A stretch of 64,000 nucleotides of DNA, taken from contig NZ_CP034550.1 in NCBI RefSeq assembly GCF_009498035.1, positions 3,472,001-3,536,000 on the forward strand, given 5' to 3'. Made by a program: the position numbers and the translations under genes. The stretch comes from Saccharothrix syringae. Lineage in GTDB: Bacteria; Actinomycetota; Actinomycetes; Mycobacteriales; Pseudonocardiaceae. The first letter of the stretch is position 1. Every line of letters begins with the position of its first letter. Shown here in pieces: positions 58,036 to 64,000 of this stretch. The notes under the pieces are model-generated. The model was given only the letters and a program-made list of their open reading frames with translations. It was not told the origin of the DNA and made no database searches.

Positions 58036-60810
58036 ATGATCGAACGAGAGTCTGAACTCGCCGGGTTGACGGCGGCTCTTGCCGAGTCCGCCACCGAGGG
58101 CGTGCGCGTCGTCGTGCTCCAGGGTGTTGTCGGGACCGGCAAGACGGCGCTGATCGAGGAGTTCGGCGACCGGGCCCGCGGCGCCGGGGCGCGACTGCTC
58201 CGCGCCAGCGGGGCGCCGACCGAATCCTCGCTCTCCCTGGGCATCGTGCGCCAGTTGCTCGCCGGTGAGGTCTTCGACCGCGATGCGGCGGCGGTCGTCG
58301 GCGGTCTGCTCGACCACCGGCTGCTCGCCGACGCGGAATCCGACGGGGTGAGCCGTTCCCGGGTGCTGGACGGGCTGGCGACGGCGGTGCTGGGGCTGGC
58401 CGGCCGGGGCCCAGTGGTGATCGCCGTCGACGACGCGCAGTACCTCGACGCGTTCTCCCAGGACTGGCTCATCTACCTGATCCGCCGTGCCGGGCTCGCC
58501 CGGATCCTGATCGTCCTCGGCTGGCGCGACGACAGCGAACCGTCCCCGGGCAACTGCCGACTGCTCTGCGCCGAGTTCCACCAGCAGACCTACTTCCGGC
58601 GGATGCTGCTGGCCCCGCTCTCGTCGAGCGGCGTCACCGAGCTGGTGGCCGGGCGGCTCCGCGAGTCAGGTGCGGCGGAACTGACCGCGAAGGCGCACCA
58701 GCTCACCGGCGGCAATCCGCTGCTCCTGCACGCGTTGCTGGAGGACGGCCGGGCCGCCACCGGCGGCGACGGCCCGCCGGCCGAGCTGGACGCGTGGCCC
58801 GAGCTCGAACGGGCGGTCCAGCTCGCCCTGCGCCGGTGCGACCCGCTGACGCTGCGGGTCGCGGGTGCGATCTCGGTGGTGGGCGAGCCGTCGCGGTTCG
58901 CGCTGCTCGGCTGGCTCGTCGACGCCGCGCCGGACCGGGTCGCCGTGGCGATGCGCGTGCTGACCCGGATCGGTCTGGTGGAAGCCGGCCGGATGCGGCA
59001 CCCGGTCATCGCCGGCGCCGTGCTCAACACCTTCTCGGCCGCTGATCGCTCCGACCTGCACTGGCGCGCGGCGGACCTGCTCAAGGCGTGCGGCGCGGAC
59101 TCCCTGACGATCGCGGAGCACGTCGTCGCCTCCGGCCGCCTCGACGACCCGTCGGCCGTGCCGAACCTGGTCGAGGGGGCGCAGCAGGCGCTGGAGAAGG
59201 GCTACCCGCGGCGGGCCACGGAGCTGCTGCGGCTGGCGTACCAGGTGGACACCGACGTCCGGCGCAGGGCGGAGACCCGGGCCTTGCTGCTGCGGGCGGA
59301 GTGGCGGGTCGACCTGGGGGCCTCGGCCGGCCACCTGCCCGAGCTGACCGACGCGATGCTGAGCGGCCGGCTGCGGGGCCGGCACGCGACGATGCCGATC
59401 ATCATCATGCTGGTCCAGGGGCGGGTGGCCGATGTCTGCTCCGTGCTCTCCCGGCTGGCGGCCGACTCGCCGCCGGGCTCCCGGCCCTCGTGGGAGTTCG
59501 AGCTGATGCAGATGTGGCTGGCCGACATGTACCCGGGCATCTTCCGCCGGGAGGACTGCGAGAGCAGGGCGAACGGCACGCCGATCATGCTCCCGGGCGC
59601 CATCGGCTACCGGCTGCTCGAACACTTCCGGAGCATCCACCACCAGGGGGCGACCGCGGAACGCCTGGTCCAGGCGGACGAGGCGTTCTGGCAGCAGCCG
59701 CTGACCGAGATGAACCTGCTGCCGGCCATCCTCGCGTTGTGCACGATGATCTACACCGAGCGGTTGGAGGAAGCGGAACGGCGGTGCCGGGGGTTGGTGC
59801 AGACCTGCCTCGACCTCCAGGAGCCCACCTGGCACGCGATGTTCTGCGTCATCGCGGCGGAGATCGCCCTGCGCAGGGGCTCGATCGGCGTCGCGGCCAC
59901 CCGGGCCGGCGCCGCGCTCGAACTCATCCCGGTGGCCGAGTGGGGCGTGCTGGCCGGTGTGCCGTTGAGCACCCTGCTGACGGCGCAAACGCTGCAGGGC
60001 AAGCACGATGAAGCGGCGCGCACGCTCGCCCTGCCGGTGCCGGACGTGATGTTCGAGACGCCGTTCGGCCTGTCCTACCTGTTGGCGCGCGGCCGTCACT
60101 ACGTCGAGCGCGGGCTCGCGCAGGTGGCCCTCGACGACTTCCAGGCCGTCGGCGACCTGCTCGACCGGTGGGGGATGGAGAAGAGCGGGGCGTTGCCGTG
60201 GCGCACGGAGATGGCCGCCGCCCACCTGCAGCTCGGCGACCGCGAGGTGGCCGCGCGCTACGCCCGCGAGCAGCTGCGCCGGATCGGCCAGGACGGCCAC
60301 CTGCGGGTCCGCGGGCGCACCTTGCGGCTGCTGGCGGCGACCCGCGAACTGCGCCTCCGGCCACCGGTGCTGCACGACGCCGTGGACGTCCTGCACCGGA
60401 GCGGGGACAAGTTCGAGCTGGCGAGCGCGCTCGCCGCCCTGCACGACGCGTACACCCAGCTCGGTGAGGCCGGCCGGGCGCGGTCGGTGGCGCGCAAGGC
60501 CAACAGCATCAGGCAGGCGTTCTTCGGGGAACAGCCCGCTCGGCGGGTGGGTGCGCCGGACGTGCTGGAGGAGACGGAAGTCGACATGCTCGTGCTCAGC
60601 GATGCGGAGCGCAGGGTCGCCAAGTTCGCGGCGAAGGGACTGACCAACCGGGAGATCGCCGGCAGGCTCTACCTCACCACCAGCACGGTCGAGCAGCACC
60701 TGACCCGGATCTACCGCAAGCTGGGGGTCAGCTCACGGGTGCAGCTGCTGTCCCGACTCGCGCCCCAACCGGTCATCCCGCGCCAGGACCACGGCGAGGT
60801 CTCCGCCTAG
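58036..60810 (+). CDS. LAL-type LuxR family regulator (large ATP-binding)
   Basis: ATG 58036 follows ACGGAGGGATC. The 924-residue protein starts with an AAA-type ATPase (MIERESELAGLTAAL; Walker A LQGVVGTGKTALIEEFGDRA; Walker B VVIAVDDAQYLDAF). A long helical TPR-like middle follows, and a C-terminal LuxR HTH (LSDAERRVAKFAAKGLTNRE; IAGRLYLTTSTVEQHLTRIY, then RKLGVSSR). This is the LAL (MalT-like) architecture often found as pathway-specific activators of actinomycete gene clusters. No cluster is directly attached here; the next genes downstream are fragments. Confidence 0.9.
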   Translation: MIERESELAGLTAALAESATEGVRVVVLQGVVGTGKTALIEEFGDRARGAGARLLRASGAPTESSLSLGIVRQLLAGEVFDRDAAAVVGGLLDHRLLADAESDGVSRSRVLDGLATAVLGLAGRGPVVIAVDDAQYLDAFSQDWLIYLIRRAGLARILIVLGWRDDSEPSPGNCRLLCAEFHQQTYFRRMLLAPLSSSGVTELVAGRLRESGAAELTAKAHQLTGGNPLLLHALLEDGRAATGGDGPPAELDAWPELERAVQLALRRCDPLTLRVAGAISVVGEPSRFALLGWLVDAAPDRVAVAMRVLTRIGLVEAGRMRHPVIAGAVLNTFSAADRSDLHWRAADLLKACGADSLTIAEHVVASGRLDDPSAVPNLVEGAQQALEKGYPRRATELLRLAYQVDTDVRRRAETRALLLRAEWRVDLGASAGHLPELTDAMLSGRLRGRHATMPIIIMLVQGRVADVCSVLSRLAADSPPGSRPSWEFELMQMWLADMYPGIFRREDCESRANGTPIMLPGAIGYRLLEHFRSIHHQGATAERLVQADEAFWQQPLTEMNLLPAILALCTMIYTERLEEAERRCRGLVQTCLDLQEPTWHAMFCVIAAEIALRRGSIGVAATRAGAALELIPVAEWGVLAGVPLSTLLTAQTLQGKHDEAARTLALPVPDVMFETPFGLSYLLARGRHYVERGLAQVALDDFQAVGDLLDRWGMEKSGALPWRTEMAAAHLQLGDREVAARYAREQLRRIGQDGHLRVRGRTLRLLAATRELRLRPPVLHDAVDVLHRSGDKFELASALAALHDAYTQLGEAGRARSVARKANSIRQAFFGEQPARRVGAPDVLEETEVDMLVLSDAERRVAKFAAKGLTNREIAGRLYLTTSTVEQHLTRIYRKLGVSSRVQLLSRLAPQPVIPRQDHGEVSA

Positions 60811-61075
60811 TGCTCCGGCCGGTGGCCGGCGACTCCGCCGCCGGCGCCGGGTCGGCCACGCGCAGCACGAACTCGAAGACCCGCGGCAGGTCGGCCCGCA
60901 CGCCCGCCGCCCGCAGCGCCGCCCGCGCGCCGACGATCTCGGCCGACAGCGACATGTCCCGGTAGCCGGAGACGGTGGTGCGGACGTCCCCGAGCGCCCG
61001 GCGGGTGAGGTTCTCGATCTCGCGGACCTCGTCGTACGCCCGGTCGCGCTCGTCGCTCTCCAGTAGCCGCCGTGC
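60811..61075 (-). pseudogene. Sensor histidine kinase fragment (HisKA_3/DesK type)
   Basis: The minus strand reads AYDEVREIENLTRRALGDVR followed by TTVSGYRDMSLSAEIVGARA and ALRAAGVRADLPRV. This is the segment just after the phospho-acceptor helix in actinobacterial DesK-type kinases (EIExLTRRALxDVRxTVSGYRE.SL..EL..A...L.AAGI). The dimerisation His region, the ATP-binding lobe and any start are absent. The remnant is convergent with the LuxR-type gene, touching its end. Confidence 0.7.
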
Positions 61076-61603
61076 CACGCCCGCCTCGACGGACGCCCGA
61101 TCCCGCGGGTAAGCACAACGGGAACAAACCACTCGATGCGGTGACACCGGCCGGAACTCGCCTCCGCCCGCCGCGGGATTTTTCCACAATCGATGTTTCC
61201 GGTCCGACACGCCAGGCCGAGGGGCCGGCGGGGTGGGCACTGTGAGTGATGGCATCGGACCTTGTGTGTCCACGCAAGAGTGACAAACCGGCGCGGGAGT
61301 TGTCGCCGGCGCAAGCCGCCGCGGCGGATGGGTCCCGTCGTCACGCCCGTCTGACGTCAACCCGGTGTCGACGTCAAGTCGGCACCATGTCCCGACCCGC
61401 GCGCCGGCAACCTGGATCGGGAAAAGGATGGCGCAGACGCGTGTACCCGAGACCCCGGGGGGTACCTGTGTGCGGTCCCCGTTGGACGCGCGGGCGATCG
61501 GGATTGATCAATCCGGCGATTGGTCGGGGAGCGTGGAAATGATCTCTCCGTGCCTGATGGAGATCAATTGACCAGATACTCGGATACCGGTTGAGGAATT
61601 GCC
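61076..61603. other. Gap without a recognised gene
   Basis: Open frames here lack ribosome binding sites and recognisable motifs. The part at 61540-61600 is less GC-rich and includes GGATACCGGTTGAGGAATTG just before the broken dehydrogenase gene, so it probably carries the old promoter of that gene. Confidence 0.4.
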
Positions 61604-62020
61604 ATGAAGGCCCTCGTGTGCAACGGCGCTGGCGATGACGAATATCCGCGGGCCGCCCCTGCACGTGTACGAGGGCCGCACCGGCTTCGAGACCGGGCGA
61701 GTGTTCGGTCACCAGAGCCTGACGAACTACTGCCCGACCACCCGGCCCGAACCGCAGCCGGCCGGAGCCGCGCACGGCCTCGCCGACACGGGTCCCAGGC
61801 CCACGACCCGCAGGGCGACGAGCAACCCGACGTGACGTTGGACGACCTGGTCACGTCGGTGCGGTTCACCGGCGGTATCGGCTCAGTGGGCGTGTACGTG
61901 CCGCAGGACCCGGGGGCCCGACGGGCCGGCCCGGCAGGGGGCCATCGCCTTCGACTACTGCTGGACCGAGGTCGTCCTCAAGCCCGCCATGGCCGGCTGG
62001 TCGCCGGACGCGAATCGCAC
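61604..62020 (+). pseudogene. Formaldehyde-dehydrogenase-like zinc ADH, internally deleted
   Basis: The start MKALVCNGAGD is followed in a second frame by PLHVYEGRTGFETGRVFGHQ, which aligns with the ICGSDLHMYEGRT...GxVxGHE segment of glutathione-independent formaldehyde dehydrogenases. After a large gap, LDDLVTSVRFTGGIGSVGVY and VPQDPGAR match the FTGGIGVVGVFVPQDPG segment near their C-terminal third. GAIAFDY then follows after another frame change. The catalytic Cys is replaced (NIRGPPLH), and roughly 250 residues are missing. It is a relic next to an intact relative at 62596. Confidence 0.75.
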
Positions 62021-62122
62021 GAGCGGCGACGGCGGGACTCGGTCGGCGCCGAAACCGGGCACGGAAGCACAAGCCGGCGGGCACTCCCTGCTCCGCCGTC
62101 CAGGACTGGCAGGAGGCCGGAG

Positions 62123-62599
62123 ATGACGACAAAGGTTCGGTTCGCGCAACTGGTGGCCGCGGCGGGGGTGGGGGTGGCGGGCATCCGCGCGGCGCGTCGG
62201 GCGATGTCCGGGCATCGGGATGAGGGCGACGCGGCTCGGGACCGGTGGCTGGTCGTCACGGTCCTCCGGGCGCCGAACGAGGTGGTGTCCGACGGATCGT
62301 TGCCCGCGCCGCTCGCGGAGCTGGGCGACCTCGTGGAGGTCCGGGTCCGGCCCGCGCCCGGCGACAAGGGCACCGAGCTCGCCGCCCGGCTCACCCGTCG
62401 CGGACCGACCTCCACGTCCGCCCGCGTAGAGGGCGAGGACCCGCGCCAGCGAGTGCGCACGGCGTTGCGCGAGGCCAAATCCATCCTCGAGGTGGGCGAG
62501 ATCGTCCGACCCGACGCGCCCCCGACGACCCACCCGGGCCCGGCCGGCCGCCTGGTGAGCAAGGCCACCCACATCGCACAAGGAGAGGGTCGACTGTGA
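62123..62599 (+). CDS. Small conserved protein coupled to the zinc ADH
   Basis: ATG 62123 follows AGGAGGCCGGAG. The 158-residue product has a short hydrophobic N-terminus (FAQLVAAAGVGVAGIRAARR) and a beta-rich body (RWLVVTVLRAPNEVVSDGSL; LGDLVEVRVRPAPGDKGTEL). The C-terminal helix reads RQRVRTALREAKSILEVGE. It resembles the membrane-tethered small protein often encoded directly before zinc-dependent dehydrogenases in actinomycetes (recognition of context, not of a named family). Its stop overlaps the GTG of the dehydrogenase (62596-62599). Confidence 0.65.
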   Translation: MTTKVRFAQLVAAAGVGVAGIRAARRAMSGHRDEGDAARDRWLVVTVLRAPNEVVSDGSLPAPLAELGDLVEVRVRPAPGDKGTELAARLTRRGPTSTSARVEGEDPRQRVRTALREAKSILEVGEIVRPDAPPTTHPGPAGRLVSKATHIAQGEGRL

Positions 62600-63768
62600 A
62601 GGCGCTGTGCTGGGAAGGAACCAACAAGCTGCGGGTCGAGCGGGTGCCCGATCCGGAGATCCGCAACAGCGGCGACGTGATCGTCAAGGTGCGGGCCAGT
62701 GCGGCCTGCGGTTCGGACCTGCACCTGCTCGGTGGGTACATCCCCGCCATGGAGGCCGGTGATGTGCTCGGGCACGAGTTCCTCGGCGAGATCGTCGAGG
62801 TGGGCCCCGGCGTGCGGAACCGCAAGGTCGGCGACCGGGTTGTCGTGTGCTCGTTCGTCGGCTGCGGCAACTGCTGGTACTGCACCCACGACCTGTGGTC
62901 GCTGTGCGACAACACCAACACCAACTCGGGCATCACCCAGGCCCTGTGGGGCTCGGACGTGGGCGCCTGCTTCGGCTACTCCCACGCCCTGGGCGGTCTG
63001 GCGGGCAGCCACGCCGAGTACATCCGGGTGCCCTTCGCCGACCACGGCAGCTTCCCGGTGCCGGACGGCCTGGACGACGACCTGGCCGCCGTGTTCGCCT
63101 CCGACGCCGGCCCGACCGGGTGGATGGGCGCCGACCTCGGTGGGGTCGGGCCGGGTGACGTCGTCGCGGTGTGGGGGGCGGGCGCCGTCGGACAGGTCGC
63201 CGCCCGTGCCTCGGTGCTGCTCGGCGCCGAGCGGGTGATCGTCATCGATCGAATTCCCGAACGGCTGCGCCAGGCCCGCGAGCACATGGGGGTGGAAACC
63301 CTCGACTACACGAAGACCGACGTCGGCGCCGAGCTGCGCGAGCTCACCGGCGGTCGCGGGCCCGACGTGTGCATCGAGGCCGTGGGGATGGAGGCACACA
63401 GCCCCGGCCCCGAGTACGCCTACGACCAGATCAAGCAGCAGCTGCGGCTGCAGAGCGACCGGCCCACCGCCCTGCGCGAGGCCATTCAGGCGTGTCGCAA
63501 GGGCGGATCGGTCTTCTGCCTCGGCGTGTTCGGCGGTGTGGTGGACAAGTTCCCGCTCGGAGCGCTGATGAACAAGGGGCTGGTCTTCCGCGGTGCCCAG
63601 CAGCACGGGCAGCGCTACATCCCGGAACTGCTCGACCGGATCGCCCGCGGCGACCTGCCGACCCGGCACTTCGCCACCCACCCGATGACGCTCGACGAGG
63701 GGCCGGAGGGGTACGAGATGTTCAAGCACAAGCGGGACGGTTGCGTGCGACCGGTCTTCCAGTTCTGA
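62596..63768 (+). CDS. Zinc-dependent alcohol dehydrogenase
   Basis: The 390-residue protein is a complete MDR dehydrogenase: VKALCWEGTNKLRVERVPDP, the catalytic zinc motif ACGSDLHLLGGYIPAMEAGD and GHEFLGEIVEVG. The four-cysteine structural zinc loop runs CSFVGCGNCWYCTHDLWSLC. The cofactor site is VWGAGAVGQVAARASVLLGA followed by RVIVIDRIPERL (Asp favours NAD). Relatives in this FdhA-like branch act on formaldehyde or small alcohols. It is translationally coupled to the small protein upstream. Confidence 0.9.
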   Translation: MKALCWEGTNKLRVERVPDPEIRNSGDVIVKVRASAACGSDLHLLGGYIPAMEAGDVLGHEFLGEIVEVGPGVRNRKVGDRVVVCSFVGCGNCWYCTHDLWSLCDNTNTNSGITQALWGSDVGACFGYSHALGGLAGSHAEYIRVPFADHGSFPVPDGLDDDLAAVFASDAGPTGWMGADLGGVGPGDVVAVWGAGAVGQVAARASVLLGAERVIVIDRIPERLRQAREHMGVETLDYTKTDVGAELRELTGGRGPDVCIEAVGMEAHSPGPEYAYDQIKQQLRLQSDRPTALREAIQACRKGGSVFCLGVFGGVVDKFPLGALMNKGLVFRGAQQHGQRYIPELLDRIARGDLPTRHFATHPMTLDEGPEGYEMFKHKRDGCVRPVFQF

Positions 63769-64000
63769 CCCGGGGCACCGGACGGCGCCGGCCTTCGCGG
63801 ACCGGCGCCGTCGCTCGGAGGGAGTCGACCGTGCCGTCGCCGCGCACCCGCCACCGCCTGCGAGGCGGGCTCCGGATCGCCCCCCTGCTCCGCGTGCTCG
63901 CCGCGGCGCGTGCGAGCCCTGCTCCAGGACCGCGCCGGTCAACTCGCACACGGGTTTTTCGCTCGCTCATGCTGACCAGCATCGCCGGGTCGGTGCAGTC
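63769..64000. other. Right edge, no gene called
   Basis: The final 232 bases follow the dehydrogenase stop. Both strands have open stretches running to the edge (for example minus DPAMLVSMSERKTRVRVDRR), but none has a start with ribosome binding site or a recognisable motif. A gene entering from the right cannot be excluded. Confidence 0.4.

Noticed and set aside
1..64000. CRISPR arrays, rRNA operons or a replication origin
   Set aside because: No regularly spaced repeats, rRNA-like sequence or DnaA-box cluster was seen on reading the window.

Overview
The window is about 70% GC, with GTG and TTG starts, purine-rich ribosome binding sites and many TetR/XRE/SARP/LuxR regulators. This points to a filamentous actinomycete, probably of the Pseudonocardiales (an inference from style and gene families only). 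It is an accessory region: insertion sequences, decayed genes, regulator-plus-oxidoreductase modules and several specialised or conflict-type loci. No rRNA, tRNA or CRISPR array was found.

Layout. 1-0.3 kb holds the start of a VioB/RebD-like gene running off the left edge. 0.5-10.1 kb is one short-chain dehydrogenase (SDR) pseudogene split by an 8,980-bp insertion (837-9816). The insertion is a chain of insertion sequences (an IS1182-like element with a nested IS630 element, an IS5-like element, an IS701-like element) around a small island. The island carries four same-strand genes (56-residue peptide, unknown protein, DUF6895-like protein, class-C-beta-lactamase-fold serine hydrolase) that look like an uncharacterised peptide (RiPP-like) operon, plus a small secreted protein. 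10.3-18.8 kb has a secreted metallopeptidase, a lipoprotein, a WYL regulator divergent from an epoxide hydrolase, and a TetR/aldo-keto reductase/quinone reductase operon. 19.0-20.2 kb encodes a probable deaminase toxin with an N-terminal motif like that of contractile-injection-system cargo.

20.8-34.0 kb is a conflict/cell-death-like locus: an AfsR-type SARP with NB-ARC and TPR (frameshifted), a glycosyltransferase, two tandem HTH plus NBR1-Ig-like proteins, then an apparent operon of EACC1-like protein, caspase-FGE fusion, two large unknown proteins and a Bax-inhibitor-1 membrane protein. TTA leucine codons occur in the SARP and in two genes of this operon.

34.1-36.8 kb is the most striking short locus. 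A secreted M28 aminopeptidase gene, an 18-nt gene with a near-perfect Shine-Dalgarno encoding MDYPH, and a cytochrome P450 lie in a row on the minus strand. This is the architecture of the biarylitide (bytA/bytO) mini-RiPPs, with a divergent core.

36.9-46.6 kb mixes decay (halogenase, antiporter, SARP, MMPL, SRPBCC and XRE fragments) with intact genes (small secreted protein, PQQ beta-propeller protein, rhodanese, FAD monooxygenase). 46.6-57.2 kb contains three divergent TetR-controlled oxidoreductase modules, each with visible palindromic operators, a membrane-anchored LacI-type binding protein and an internally deleted copy of the IS5-like element. 58.0-64.0 kb has a LAL-type LuxR regulator, a histidine kinase remnant, a broken formaldehyde-dehydrogenase-like gene and an intact zinc alcohol dehydrogenase translationally coupled to a small conserved protein.
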